A stretch of DNA of 64,000 bases from contig JAEUTG010000024.1 of the NCBI GenBank assembly GCA_016788045.1, forward strand, positions 1 through 64,000, read 5' to 3'. The notes beneath the pieces were generated by a model that was not told where the DNA came from, did not search any database, and saw nothing but the letters and a program-made list of their open reading frames with translations. Shown here piece after piece: positions 53,267-63,834 of the stretch. Positions within the stretch are counted from its first letter, which is position 1. Each line of letters starts with the position of its first letter. The stretch is from Bacteroidales bacterium (lineage in GTDB: Bacteria; Bacteroidota; Bacteroidia; Bacteroidales; Lentimicrobiaceae). Both the position numbers and the translations under genes were made by a program.

Positions 53267-54334
53267 TTATCTGCATTTTAGTTTTTCCGGGCCTTTGCCC
53301 ATGCTGTCCTCAATTATGTACTCCTTGTAACAATAGTTCTTCAACTCCTTTATCAGAATACCGGCTTCATTTTCAGCGCTTTTCGGATATAGCAGGTGGA
53401 TATTCGGACCTGCATCAAGCGTGTAACAAACCCTGGCACCTGTTTGCTTTCTGTATTCGGTAATCCGCTCAATAATACTGAGGGTATTCGGATGCATCAG
53501 CAAATAGCCCGGAATGGATGTCATCATCATGGCATGCAGGCTGAGTGCTTCATTTTCAACGATCAGTGCAAAGGCATTCCAATCACCCTGTTTCAGAGCC
53601 AGCAAGAGGGAAGTGAGGTTGGCATTGGCCTGATGGTACCTGGCTTCCGCGAAAGCGTGATCCTTCATCAGGTTGTGACCAATACTGCTGGATACTTTCT
53701 TTTTGCCCGGATCAACGATCAGCACGGTATCGAGCAGATCATCAAATACAGGATGCAAGTCAAACGAAGTCGGAACCGCGTATTCATCATGGGAGCCATC
53801 CACAGCCTGATGACCGCCCCACACAGCCATCTTTCCATACACAGAGCGGCAGGCACTGCCCGAACCAATGCGGGAAATGAAAGAGGCTTTTCTGAAGAAA
53901 TCGCTTGTTTCATCTGAGCCCCCGGTAAACCAGTTTTCGAGAGAGCACAGACACAAGGACAGTGCACTCATGGATGATGCCGAAGAGGCAATACCGGCAG
54001 AGTGCGGAAAGTTGTTTCCACTCTCAATTTCAAGCAGTACATCCTTCGGAAACGAAAACCAGGGCATCACAGATTTGATAAAGGATTCGATTCTGACTCC
54101 AAACTCATTGTTTAATGCACCTTCAAACCTGAAAGTCACTTCTGGTCCTGCCCCCTTTTTGTTATTTCGTGCCCTTAGCTGGGTAATGGTGTAGGCTTCA
54201 CTCAGGGTCATACTCAGAGAAGCGTTGGCCGGTACCTGGTTGCCTTTCTTGCCCCAGTATTTGATCAGGGCGATGTTGGAAGGACTTTTCCAGCAGAACA
54301 AAACCCCATTTTCCGGTAAATTAACTGTCTCCAT
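53267..54334 (-). CDS. mvaD: Diphosphomevalonate decarboxylase
   Basis: 355 residues. Conserved motifs are SPSNIALIKYWGKKGNQVPANASLSMTL at the N-terminus, the ATP-binding loop NNFPHSAGIASSASSMSALSL near residue 105, RIGSGSACRSVYG near 160, and the C-terminal YTLDAGPNIHLLYP, all typical of MvaD. It decarboxylates diphosphomevalonate to isopentenyl diphosphate using ATP. It lies between the GYDIA kinase (11 bp upstream) and mevalonate kinase (1 bp downstream) in one transcript. All expected active-site segments are present. Confidence 0.94.
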   Translation of the reverse strand: METVNLPENGVLFCWKSPSNIALIKYWGKKGNQVPANASLSMTLSEAYTITQLRARNNKKGAGPEVTFRFEGALNNEFGVRIESFIKSVMPWFSFPKDVLLEIESGNNFPHSAGIASSASSMSALSLCLCSLENWFTGGSDETSDFFRKASFISRIGSGSACRSVYGKMAVWGGHQAVDGSHDEYAVPTSFDLHPVFDDLLDTVLIVDPGKKKVSSSIGHNLMKDHAFAEARYHQANANLTSLLLALKQGDWNAFALIVENEALSLHAMMMTSIPGYLLMHPNTLSIIERITEYRKQTGARVCYTLDAGPNIHLLYPKSAENEAGILIKELKNYCYKEYIIEDSMGKGPEKLKCR

Positions 54335-54345
54335 AGGTTCTGCAG

Positions 54346-55302
54346 TTAAACTGAAAAAACTTCTTTTCGTAAAACACCGGGGGCGGTTTTGTTGTAATGC
54401 AAAACCACGTTCATATTTTTAGCAGCAAAATATTGCTGAACATAGTCAGATCCATATTCAGAGGCAGCCAGTACAAAATCACCGCCCCATGCGCCCAGCG
54501 ACTTTACGGATCCCTGAAAATCGCTGAACATCAGCTTTTTGATAGATTTCCGCCCGAGCACAGACTCCATGATGGTTTCATGCTCATCGAGCAATTCCAT
54601 GAACAGCATCAGGCTGCTGGTCTGGGCCAGCGCATGTGATATCTCAGTGATCAGGGATATTTCGCGCGAGAAATCAAGGTTGTCTTGCTGGGAAAATTTC
54701 GCGACTTCGGTCTCTGAATGTTGCTTTTTACCAAGGTAAGCAAGGTACAAATGGTCAGCAAATTCAGGATAAAACCCCACCAGGGTGGTTTGTGGTGTAT
54801 CCCCATCCAAACGGTACAAAACCGGCGACACGGCAGTGGCACAGGCGATGTCGTATCCCGAACCTGAAGAAACCAGGCGATGCAGATCCCAGGCACTTAC
54901 TCCGGCCCAACGGGCAACGAGAGAGATGAGTGTTGAACTGCTGCCGAAACCCCAGTTGCGTTTAAATTCGAGCTGTGTTTCAACTGCCAGGCCATTAAGG
55001 CGGGAACCAAAGGCGTTGTTCAGAGAACGGGCAGCAAGCAGCAATCCGGTAAGCCGGTGAGCAACCTCCGGCTGATTGGTTTGCAATACACCCAGGGTAT
55101 CCGGGTCAAGCATGGCTTCAAACCACAGTCCATCGGGATCATAAGCCCGCCATGAAAAATTCCGGGAAGCCTCCTGCTCACTTACACGGAGTTGCTGGCC
55201 TGCAATCAGGGGAACTGCCAGGGCAGTCGCACCTTTCATCACAAGATATTCTCCGCTTAAAAGTATTTTCCCGTTTGCACGGATCGTAAATGGAGGCCGC
55301 AT
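54346..55302 (-). CDS. GYDIA-family GHMP kinase (likely phosphomevalonate kinase)
   Basis: 318 residues. The GHMP fold begins FTIRANGKILLSGEYLVMKGATALAVPL. The glycine-rich loop is degenerate: KRNWGFGSSSTLISLVARW. The family-defining GYDIA motif appears as SSGSGYDIACATAV near residue 170. Family members in Bacteroidota sit with mevalonate-pathway genes and are inferred to replace the classical phosphomevalonate kinase, as that step is otherwise missing here. The order is HMG-CoA reductase, this gene, mvaD, mvk, with 4 bp before it and 11 bp after, so one transcript is nearly certain. The precise substrate remains inference from genome context. Confidence 0.88.
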   Translation of the reverse strand: MRPPFTIRANGKILLSGEYLVMKGATALAVPLIAGQQLRVSEQEASRNFSWRAYDPDGLWFEAMLDPDTLGVLQTNQPEVAHRLTGLLLAARSLNNAFGSRLNGLAVETQLEFKRNWGFGSSSTLISLVARWAGVSAWDLHRLVSSGSGYDIACATAVSPVLYRLDGDTPQTTLVGFYPEFADHLYLAYLGKKQHSETEVAKFSQQDNLDFSREISLITEISHALAQTSSLMLFMELLDEHETIMESVLGRKSIKKLMFSDFQGSVKSLGAWGGDFVLAASEYGSDYVQQYFAAKNMNVVLHYNKTAPGVLRKEVFSV

Positions 55303-55306
55303 AATG

Positions 55307-56638
55307 TCAGTGTTTCGGATTCGTCAGTCGCACGGAGTGCATGAAAGCCGCTACCTCGTTGTGCGAGACTTTATGGCTTTTAAAATATTCGATGGCTTTA
55401 ACCTTTTCTTCTTCAGTTGCCTTGTATACATTGAGAATATTGAGCAGGTGCATTTTCATATGCCCAACCTGTATCCCTTTTGTGGTAAGCGATTTCAGGG
55501 CACTGAAATTATTTGCCAGTCCCATGGTTGAGGCAATCTGCATCAGTTCCGGAGCGCCGGGGTTCTGAAGTAAATTCAGCGAGAACTTCGCCATGGGGTG
55601 CAGTGATGTAAGGCCGCCTACGGTGCCAATAGCCATTGGCAGGGTTAGGCTGAAGCGGAATCTCCCGTTATCGGTGCTCACTTCGCTGAGGCTTCGGTAA
55701 TTGCCGTCACGTGCAGCCCAGGCATGACCACAGGCTTCTATTGCCCTGAAATCATTCCCTGTGGCCAGCGCTACGGAATCAATCCCGTTGAAAATGCCCT
55801 TGTTGTGTGTCGTTGCACGAAATACATCAATGTTTGCAATGTTTACAGCCTTCTCAAATTTCCAGGCAAATTCTTCAGCACTGTTCGAGCCTTCAATATC
55901 ATCCAATTCTCTGATATCGCATTCCACCCAGGTCTTTACCAGACAATCGGGCGTATAATTCGAGAGGATCGACATGATGATCTGAATGGATCCGGGTGCA
56001 AACAACCCGCTGTCGTTCACATAATCGCGCAGGCCGGCAGCATACTCTTCCAGACAGGAATTGATGAAGTTGGCCCCCATGGAATCGCGGGTGTCAAAAC
56101 TCACTTTCAGCTGGTAATAATGCTCCAGATCACTGGTTTTATCAACCAGTTCCATTCCCAGCACCCCACCTCCGCGCTGCTCCATATTGGCTGTGATCTG
56201 TTTTGAACGTGCCAGCAGCAGCAGCCTGAGGTGTTGGAAATTTGATTTCAGCAATCCGAAATCACCGGTGAAAATAAAGTGTACCTGACCTATCTTGGTG
56301 GTTGAAATGACCTCACTGTGAAATCCACCCCTTGTTGCCCAGTACTTGGCACTTTTAGAGGCCGCTGCTATCACCGAGCTCTCCTCAATCACCATCGGAA
56401 CAATGTGCATGTTTCCGTTGATCATTACATTCGGAACCACGCCATAGGGAAAGTAATAGTTGGTCAGGGTGTTCTCGCTGAACTCGTCAAACTGCTTCTG
56501 TATGTCAGGATTGCTGTTCCAGAAAAGCTTGATACTGGCTTCCGCAGATTCAGGATCATCGGTATATGATGCAATCAACCGGATTTTTTCCTCCTTGGTG
56601 AGCTTAGAGAATCCGGAAATCAATTTGGTTTCACTCAT
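55307..56638 (-). CDS. mvaA: Hydroxymethylglutaryl-CoA reductase (class II / degradative type)
   Basis: 443 residues. Motifs of class II HMG-CoA reductase are NYYFPYGVVPNVMINGNMHIVPMVIEESSVIAAAS (catalytic Glu region, about 60-95), AKYWATRGGFHSEVI, DSMGANFINSCLEEYA and the late LTLPMAIGTVGGLTSLHP with catalytic residues in the C-terminal AFMHSVRL region. It reduces HMG-CoA to mevalonate (or the reverse in degradative enzymes); its place at the head of a complete mevalonate kinase/decarboxylase operon indicates biosynthesis here, despite its sequence class. It starts the operon, with a promoter about 58 bp upstream. Length is usual for the class. Confidence 0.94.
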   Translation of the reverse strand: MSETKLISGFSKLTKEEKIRLIASYTDDPESAEASIKLFWNSNPDIQKQFDEFSENTLTNYYFPYGVVPNVMINGNMHIVPMVIEESSVIAAASKSAKYWATRGGFHSEVISTTKIGQVHFIFTGDFGLLKSNFQHLRLLLLARSKQITANMEQRGGGVLGMELVDKTSDLEHYYQLKVSFDTRDSMGANFINSCLEEYAAGLRDYVNDSGLFAPGSIQIIMSILSNYTPDCLVKTWVECDIRELDDIEGSNSAEEFAWKFEKAVNIANIDVFRATTHNKGIFNGIDSVALATGNDFRAIEACGHAWAARDGNYRSLSEVSTDNGRFRFSLTLPMAIGTVGGLTSLHPMAKFSLNLLQNPGAPELMQIASTMGLANNFSALKSLTTKGIQVGHMKMHLLNILNVYKATEEEKVKAIEYFKSHKVSHNEVAAFMHSVRLTNPKH

Positions 56639-56695
56639 TATTTACCCGGTTTACACAGCTTTCTGTCGGTCTTAAGCTTGTGTAGCAGAAAGATG

Positions 56696-56703
56696 CAAAA
56701 TTA
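56696..56703 (-). promoter_or_regulatory. -7 element for the mevalonate operon
   Basis: Minus-strand TAATTTTG (TAnnTTTG), 58 bp before the ATG at 56638. A short imperfect inverted repeat (TACACAGCTT / AAGCTTGTGTA, 56652-56684) lies in the leader between promoter and start and could fold in the mRNA. Confidence 0.45.
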
Positions 56704-56902
56704 TGGATTCAAAAGATCATTTACTTGTCTGTGCATTACTTTTTTGCACTTTTCTTTGAGTCATTGGCTCAAATCAGGGAATAAACCTCAATTGACATTT
56801 ATTGTTCAATATTTAGCCTGAAATATTAAACAATTTTTATTGTTTCCGGGGATCACAGGATGGGTATTTATTCGTAATATTGACCTCAGCTTAGAATTCA
56901 GG

Positions 56903-57121
56903 ATGAGGGTTTACGTGAATAACATAAGTCTGCAGGTGTTTGAGGGTGCAACTGCCATTGATGCAATCAGACTCTTTTACACTATGTTTTCGGCCGGGGT
57001 TGCACCTGAATGTGACGCAATCTACGACAAATATGGCAATACGGTAGAACCTGACGGTAGATTATCGCCTGAATTAAAACTATTTACGAACAAATTAATC
57101 AATCAATCCGACCCATGGTAA
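56903..57121 (+). CDS. Small beta-grasp-like protein upstream of the 5'-nucleotidase
   Basis: 72 residues from the ATG at 56903 (MRVYVNNISLQVFEGATAIDAIRLFY); the in-frame TTG at 56840 is unlikely. The pattern VYVNNxxLxVFEGATAIDAI with a later DKYGNTVEPDGRLSP is like ubiquitin-fold (ThiS/MoaD or ferredoxin-like beta-grasp) small proteins, but there is no C-terminal GG, so it is not a sulfur carrier. Its stop overlaps the next gene's ATG by 7 bases (57115-57121), so the two are translationally coupled. Function is unknown; a partner role for the nucleotidase is suggested by the coupling only. Confidence 0.65.
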   Translation: MRVYVNNISLQVFEGATAIDAIRLFYTMFSAGVAPECDAIYDKYGNTVEPDGRLSPELKLFTNKLINQSDPW

Positions 57122-58560
57122 GATTTATAAGTCTGCTCACCGCACTCCTGACTTTTACCTTCTTCAGTTCAGTTGCCGGCACTCAGCCCGATACCACCAC
57201 CCTCATCATCGTATCGGCAAACGATATGCATGCCAAAATCGACAATTTCCCTAAACTGAAGGCCCTTGTCGACGACATCAGAAAAAAAAATGAGCATGTA
57301 CTCCTGGTTTCAGCGGGTGATATGTTTACAGGGAACCCAATTGTTGACCAGTATCCTGACAAAGGCTTTCCGATGATTGATCTGATGAATAAAACCGGTT
57401 TTGACCTGGGGATATTCGGCAATCATGAATTTGACTACGGGCAGGAGACCTTAAAGAAGAGAATAGAGCAGGCCACCTTTCCTTTAATCAGTGCAAACTT
57501 CAAATCCACAGACCCGGAGGGGATCCACCCCAGGCCATATAAAATTTTTACCATGAGCAACGGACTCAAGGTTGGTTTTGTGAGCGTAATTCAGCTGAAC
57601 CCAGCCGGTTTGCCCGATTCACATCCGTCGAAACTCACCGGCATTGAATTTACGAATGGCCTTGAGAAAATCATGGAATATAAATATCTGCGCGACAGCT
57701 GCGACGTATTTGTGGGGCTCACCCACCTTGGGTTTGAAGATGATGTTAAACTCGCGGAGGATTTCCCGGAATTTGATCTCATTCTCGGAGGCCATTCTCA
57801 TACAACCGTTAAAAACCCGGTTGAATACAACGGGGTGCTGGTGATGCAGGCAGGATCAGGCCTAAAAAATGTTTCAAAAATCACTGTGAATCTGGTAAAA
57901 GGAAACGTTGTTTCAAAAAAAGCCGAAACATTCTCAGTTGTCAACTACCCGGACCAGGACAGCAGCCTTGTGAAAGATGTAGAACGCTACAACGACAACA
58001 AAGAACTCAACCGGGTAATCGGGGTAGCTCTTAACGACATTGATGGATCAGATGAGCTTGGAAGCCTGATGGCAGATGGCATTACCCACCTTGATGAAAT
58101 TACCGTTGCCTTTCAGAATGCCGGAGGCATCCGCATCGACAAACTGCCGAAAGGAAACATAACCATCAAGGACATGTTCAAACTCGACCCATTTGGCAAT
58201 GAGATCATACTTCTCAGCATGAATGGCCGTGAAATCAAGTCGCTGATTGAAGAATCCTTCAACAGGGAGAAGCTGATCGACCTTCAGGTATCGGGATTAA
58301 CCTACAGGGTTTATACCGGTGCTGATGGAAAAGCCGCTTCAATAAAACTGTATTTACCCGATGGTTCCGAAGCCGATGACAATTCGGTCTTTGCCGTTGG
58401 CCTCAGCAGCTACATTGTAAGCAGCTACAATTTCAGTCACACCGATGCCGGAAAAACGCTTTACATAACCACCGCCCAGGCGCTGATCAATTTCATCAGT
58501 GAAAAAAAGGAGATTGATTACAAAGGGGTACAAAGGGCTTTTGCAGAACCTGCCCGATAA
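57115..58560 (+). CDS. Secreted 5'-nucleotidase-family metallophosphatase
   Basis: 481 residues with a signal peptide (MVRFISLLTALLTFTFFSSVAG). Metallophosphoesterase motifs in order are IIVSANDMHAKIDNFP (D-x-H), LLVSAGDMFTGNP (GD), IFGNHEFDYGQ (GNHE), THLGFEDD and LGGHSHTTV (GHxH). The C-terminal domain (NAGGIRID, FQNAGGIRIDKLPKGNITIKDMFKLDPFGNEI) is the substrate-binding domain of UshA/YchR-type enzymes. It should hydrolyse nucleotides or sugar nucleotides in the periplasm. The gene is coupled to the small upstream ORF and is convergent with DUF4468. Confidence 0.93.
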   Translation: MVRFISLLTALLTFTFFSSVAGTQPDTTTLIIVSANDMHAKIDNFPKLKALVDDIRKKNEHVLLVSAGDMFTGNPIVDQYPDKGFPMIDLMNKTGFDLGIFGNHEFDYGQETLKKRIEQATFPLISANFKSTDPEGIHPRPYKIFTMSNGLKVGFVSVIQLNPAGLPDSHPSKLTGIEFTNGLEKIMEYKYLRDSCDVFVGLTHLGFEDDVKLAEDFPEFDLILGGHSHTTVKNPVEYNGVLVMQAGSGLKNVSKITVNLVKGNVVSKKAETFSVVNYPDQDSSLVKDVERYNDNKELNRVIGVALNDIDGSDELGSLMADGITHLDEITVAFQNAGGIRIDKLPKGNITIKDMFKLDPFGNEIILLSMNGREIKSLIEESFNREKLIDLQVSGLTYRVYTGADGKAASIKLYLPDGSEADDNSVFAVGLSSYIVSSYNFSHTDAGKTLYITTAQALINFISEKKEIDYKGVQRAFAEPAR

Positions 58561-58578
58561 GCTTTCAAGAGTATCTGA

Positions 58579-59130
58579 CTACCACTTGACTTCCTGTTTC
58601 TCAGGAACGGGCATCATGCCGTTTTTCAGGTTGTCGATCAGCTGCCTTGCCTGATTGTCAACCTGCTGCAGGTAAGTATCCCAGAGCGGGGAGTATAGTT
58701 TGTCTGTTTTATCAAACCACTTTTCAATCGGGAAACGCGAAGCCTGTTTAAGGGTGAGTTCAGTAATGGTATAACGGTAGCGGCCGGCTTTAAATTCAAG
58801 TTTCAGCAGGTAGTTCACAATCCCTGCCGGAACTTTGGCATCCCCTTCTGTGTTGGTAAGCTCAAACCTGTGCAGGATCTCAATCACGGCACTCTCACGG
58901 TTACGCACCCGGCAGGCATCAGCCGGATTCTTGTAATTGCGGTTAATCCATTCAATACAACGCGTATAGAGCTCATCGGCAGTTCCGGCTTCCTGCACCA
59001 CTTCCTGGTAAGAAATCATTCCTGAATCCTTGTCAATGGGAATGTTCATGGTTGCCGCTTCCTGCGCCCGGGCAAACAGGCCGGATATCACGAATGCCAG
59101 CGAAAAAAGTCCGGTTATGAATGTTTTCAT
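58579..59130 (-). CDS. DUF4468 domain protein
   Basis: 183 residues from the ATG at 59130 (MKTFITGLFSLAFVISGLFARAQ, a signal peptide). The mature part (YQEVVQEAGTADELYTRCIEWINRNYKNPADACRVRN, VNYLLKLEFKAGRYRYTITELTL) is the DUF4468 pattern with a TBP-like fold, found widely in Bacteroidota. It is predicted periplasmic, with unknown function. A TACTTTTG -7 element is 39 bp upstream of the start. It converges with the 5'-nucleotidase with an 18-bp gap and no terminator between. The gap 59177-59444 upstream holds no recognised gene. Confidence 0.8.
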   Translation of the reverse strand: MKTFITGLFSLAFVISGLFARAQEAATMNIPIDKDSGMISYQEVVQEAGTADELYTRCIEWINRNYKNPADACRVRNRESAVIEILHRFELTNTEGDAKVPAGIVNYLLKLEFKAGRYRYTITELTLKQASRFPIEKWFDKTDKLYSPLWDTYLQQVDNQARQLIDNLKNGMMPVPEKQEVKW

Positions 59131-59168
59131 AGGTGCGATCGTTGATAAATGTGTCATTTTGAGTTTTA

Positions 59169-59176
59169 CAAAAGTA
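59169..59176 (-). promoter_or_regulatory. -7 element for the DUF4468 gene
   Basis: Minus-strand TACTTTTG (TAnnTTTG), 39 bp before the ATG at 59130; it supports that start over the longer frame. Confidence 0.5.
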
Positions 59177-59446
59177 AGGAATTTTGGAATTCAGGTTCTT
59201 ATGCAAAAACCATGCAATCAAATACTCAGCTACCTGCTGACAGGTGAATATCCCTATTGTTATGACAGATTGCACTCATCTGTGCTTCGGGGGTTAGGCG
59301 GTTGAAGAATATTTGCTGAAAACAAATGAACTCCGGAACCAGGCGAAGGCAGACCTTCTGAGTCGCAGGTCCGCAGCTGGCTGGGTTCAGGAGATTTGAG
59401 CTGCCCGTAGTTCTGATAACTTTACACCCGAAACTGTAATCTCAGG

Positions 59447-59472
59447 AAAAAAGAAAACCCCGCATTGCGGGG
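59447..59472 (-). terminator. Terminator of groES-groEL
   Basis: CCCCGC (59458-59463) and GCGGGG (59467-59472) form a tight hairpin with an ATT loop; on the minus strand it is followed by TTTTCTTTTTT. It lies about 30 bp after the groEL stop at 59502. Confidence 0.9.
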
Positions 59473-59501
59473 CTCTCTGAATGATTATAGAAAACAGGCT
59501 T

Positions 59502-61148
<1,647 letters not shown>

Positions 61149-61172
61149 TTAAATTTAACAATATTTTCAGGA

Positions 61173-61451
61173 TCAGATAATTGCAACGATATCCGATTCA
61201 CGCATGATCAGATAATCCCTGCCTTCAACATTGATCTCAGTACCGGCGTACTTACCGTAGAGAACCACGTCCCCTACTTTAACGGTCACAGGCTCATCTT
61301 TTTTACCGGGTCCAACGGCCACTACTGTTCCGCGCTGCGGTTTCTCTTTGGCTGTATCAGGAATAATAATGCCACCGGCAGTTTTCTGCTCTGCAGCAGC
61401 TGGTTCAATCAAAACACGGTCAGCCAATGGTTTTACATTCACTTGTGTCAT
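61173..61451 (-). CDS. groS: Co-chaperonin GroES
   Basis: 92 residues. The N-terminus [44 protein letters not shown] is the GroES signature, with the mobile loop [10 protein letters not shown] that contacts GroEL, and the C-terminal [30 protein letters not shown]. It caps the GroEL ring. It leads the groES-groEL operon. The upstream 250 bp holds no clear TAnnTTTG and no CIRCE repeat, so its control differs from the CIRCE/HrcA type of other phyla. The secG terminator lies in that gap. Confidence 0.98.
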   Translation of the reverse strand: MTQVNVKPLADRVLIEPAAAEQKTAGGIIIPDTAKEKPQRGTVVAVGPGKKDEPVTVKVGDVVLYGKYAGTEINVEGRDYLIMRESDIVAII

Positions 61452-61645
61452 TGCTATAGGTTTTTAGGTTTATAATTTTTTCAGTGTTTACCGCCTGTTG
61501 TCATATTTTGTGCCAAAAGCTGAAACGGGTCAGGCCAAAAAATGTTAAAGCAAGCACAAATCGGATTATATAGCTGATTTTCAATTATTAATAAAAAAAG
61601 CGATTGCAAATCTTAAAAGCATACACTGTTCAGCTGAATGAACAG

Positions 61646-61682
61646 CAAAAAAAAATGTCAGACTGTTGTGACAATCTGACAT
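61646..61682 (-). terminator. Terminator after secG
   Basis: ATGTCAGA (61655-61662) and TCTGACAT (61675-61682) form an 8-bp perfect stem, with an inner TGT/ACA pairing, followed on the minus strand by nine T (61654-61646). It separates the secG cluster from groESL. Confidence 0.88.
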
Positions 61683-61705
61683 TCAATTGTGACTTGTGAA
61701 GGATC

Positions 61706-62083
61706 TTATTTTGCAGCCGGGGCTGGTTCAGTTCCCTGGGTTGCCGGAGCTTCTTCCTGACCTGCGGGAGGGGCCTGGAAATCCTGAACGGGAGCTGACT
61801 GATCGTTGATAAGCTGACGAAGTTCGGTATCGGTAGTATTGGCTACGTTTGCGTTACGCGGAATTACAAAAATTGAAAACAGGCTCAGTACCAGCAGCAC
61901 GATGGCCAGGGTCCAGGTGGTTTTCTCAAGAAAATCAGCAGTTTTTCTGACACCCATAAACTGATTTGATGAAGAAAAGTTAGAGGCCAGACCTCCACCC
62001 TTGGAATTCTGCACCAGAACGACCAGACTTAACAATACGCAGGCAATCAGAATAAGTACTGAAACTAAGATATAAGCTCCCAT
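61706..62083 (-). CDS. secG: Preprotein translocase subunit SecG
   Basis: 125 residues. Two transmembrane helices: YILVSVLILIACVLLSLVVLVQ (about 3-25) and the second near 53-75 (KTTWTLAIVLLVLSLFSIFVI), separated by the loop NSKGGGLASNFSSSNQFMGVRKTADFLEK, the SecG signature. A long Ala/Pro/Gln-rich C-terminal tail follows (APPAGQEEAPATQG), common in Bacteroidota SecG. It assists SecYE in protein export. It is in one run with the TPR protein and lptE upstream and ends at a clear terminator. Confidence 0.95.
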   Translation of the reverse strand: MGAYILVSVLILIACVLLSLVVLVQNSKGGGLASNFSSSNQFMGVRKTADFLEKTTWTLAIVLLVLSLFSIFVIPRNANVANTTDTELRQLINDQSAPVQDFQAPPAGQEEAPATQGTEPAPAAK

Positions 62084-62109
62084 TTGAAATTGTGTTTTTA
62101 ACGTTAAAA

Positions 62110-63279
62110 TCAGCCATTAAGATGGCTTTCCTCTATTTCTGAAATCAGGGCTGCAAAGTAAGTGCTTTTTTCCGGATAAATCAAACTTAATTTCTCATAA
62201 ATTTTTATTGCCTTTTCATGGTTTCCCTGCCGCAGATGAATCTGCGCAAGTGTCTCCGTGACAATATCATCATGATCGATGCTGCTGAACCTGGCCCGGT
62301 CGAGCGGGTTAAAGAAGTCGCGCTTTGGCTGGCTTATCCTGGGCTCGTTTCGGATAAACCGGTCAATGATCTCTGCCCTCTTTTCACTATCGGTTCTGGG
62401 TTGGCTCCCTTCGTTCAGGCTTCCGTCTGCAGGCATTCCGGACTCAACCTCATCCCCTTTTACATCTCCCACATCTTCAGGCACATAGTCAGGAGTGAGG
62501 AGATAGGCCGACAGCATTTCATCCGGGAAACGGTCACTTTCTTCTGTTGATCCGGTATCATCCACGGACAATTCTTCATGTGGAAGCCCTGTTAATGGCG
62601 CATTTCCGGCTTCCGATGCCGGTGTAGCACGGATGATTTCTGCATCGCCGGCAGCATCATCTGCAACGATCGCCGACAAATTTTTGTTCCGGGCTTCCTC
62701 CTGCCTGATTTCTGCAAGGCGTTTTGCAACAATTTCCTGCAGGCGCAAGAGATTCGCTATTTCATCTTCTGCTGAAAGGTTCACCGGTGACTGACCGGCA
62801 TCCATGGCTAAACCCGCAATACTGATTTCTTCCGGGTTAACCTCAGTGACAGGGAATGCTGGTTGCTGTTCGGTATCCGGGACAAAGGAAACCGATGTTT
62901 CCCCGGAAATCAGGAATGACGGATCATCCCTCTCCTCCATAAAGGGCCGGTGAGTTTCAGATGCAGATCCGGCGATATTTTCTGCAGTTTCATGAATTGA
63001 TTCCGGTTCAGGGTCAGGCTGGATAACTTCCTCTTCAGCATACAGGGGTTTCTCCTCTATCAGCCGCCTGAGTTGCGCCCGGTCGCAGGCATAGGCCGCA
63101 GCCAGCTTCAGCTGATGGTTGTACCGTATGCTGTTGATCTTCCTGTAATTCAATGCGAGCAGCATCTGAACTGTCTGGCAGTAAGGCATTTCCCTGGCAA
63201 CCTGTTCCAGCCGGGGAAGGCTCACTTCTCCCAGTGTTTCAGGATGCTTCAGGTATGACTCAAACTGCGAAGGTTTCAT
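62110..63279 (-). CDS. TPR-containing protein of the secG-lptE cluster
   Basis: 389 residues with no signal peptide. The N-terminal about 90 residues (MKPSQFESYLKHPETLGEVSLPRLEQVAREMPYCQTVQMLLALNYRKINSIRYNHQLKLAAAYACDRAQLRRLI) are a conserved Bacteroidota domain with helical character. A long acidic, low-complexity middle (about 100-300) is rich in Glu, Asp, Ser and Pro. The C-terminus has a TPR unit (ETLAQIHLRQGNHEKAIKIYEKLSLIYPEKSTYFAAL). This gene regularly lies between lptE and secG in the phylum, so a role in envelope biogenesis is possible, but none has been shown here. Confidence 0.75.
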   Translation of the reverse strand: MKPSQFESYLKHPETLGEVSLPRLEQVAREMPYCQTVQMLLALNYRKINSIRYNHQLKLAAAYACDRAQLRRLIEEKPLYAEEEVIQPDPEPESIHETAENIAGSASETHRPFMEERDDPSFLISGETSVSFVPDTEQQPAFPVTEVNPEEISIAGLAMDAGQSPVNLSAEDEIANLLRLQEIVAKRLAEIRQEEARNKNLSAIVADDAAGDAEIIRATPASEAGNAPLTGLPHEELSVDDTGSTEESDRFPDEMLSAYLLTPDYVPEDVGDVKGDEVESGMPADGSLNEGSQPRTDSEKRAEIIDRFIRNEPRISQPKRDFFNPLDRARFSSIDHDDIVTETLAQIHLRQGNHEKAIKIYEKLSLIYPEKSTYFAALISEIEESHLNG

Positions 63280-63285
63280 AACCGG

Positions 63286-63834
63286 CTACCAGTTTACAAC
63301 AGATTTGTTGAAAATATCGTCAACCAGGGCTTCGTTTATCTTACTGATCAGGTCAAGTTCTACCGATGCCAGATTCAGAGAGCTGCTGTAATCTTCATAT
63401 CGGGTGAAGGAGGTTTCAAAATCGTCCTTCGGGCTGAATTTACTGGTAAACCTGACATTAACGGTTATTTTCAGCCTGATCAGCGCTGCCTGCTGATCGC
63501 CTGTGATCGCCACCGGTTCAGTGGAATAACCGGTAATCTCACCCTCAAGGTGCAGATCACCGTTGCGGGGTGTGAGAATCAGGCTGGTCTGCGATGAAAA
63601 CTTCTCACGCAGGGTTTCTGTGAATGACTGGCTCAGGGTGGGCTGCACCAGATCTGCCTTGTTCGGAAATACAGCAATGGAAATGGTTTTTGCTTCAGCC
63701 GGAACAGAAGCCCCCGTGAAGGTATACACGCCGCATCCCGGCAATATCATCGCTAAACCCATCAGGATGAAGGTTAACAAACTTTTGCCGGCAAACGCAG
63801 GACACTGTTTCATAGCAACTTTACTAGAGTTCAT
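63286..63834 (-). CDS. lptE: LPS assembly lipoprotein LptE
   Basis: 182 residues if the ATG at 63834 is used; that ATG overlaps the stop of the upstream regulator (ATGAACTCTAG), implying coupled translation, but the ATG at 63813 would give a shorter signal peptide. The lipobox is ILPGCG, followed by [50 protein letters not shown], the LptE family pattern. It should plug the LptD barrel at the outer membrane for LPS transport. It is followed 6 bp later by the TPR gene. Assignment rests on motif and conserved gene order. Confidence 0.88.
   Translation of the reverse strand: MNSSKVAMKQCPAFAGKSLLTFILMGLAMILPGCGVYTFTGASVPAEAKTISIAVFPNKADLVQPTLSQSFTETLREKFSSQTSLILTPRNGDLHLEGEITGYSTEPVAITGDQQAALIRLKITVNVRFTSKFSPKDDFETSFTRYEDYSSSLNLASVELDLISKINEALVDDIFNKSVVNW

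Noticed and set aside
61452..61520. Possible sigma-54 or CIRCE control site before groES
   Set aside because: A TGGCAC word is present on the minus strand but no matching TTGC element at the right distance, and no GAGTGCTAA-type CIRCE repeat; not supported.
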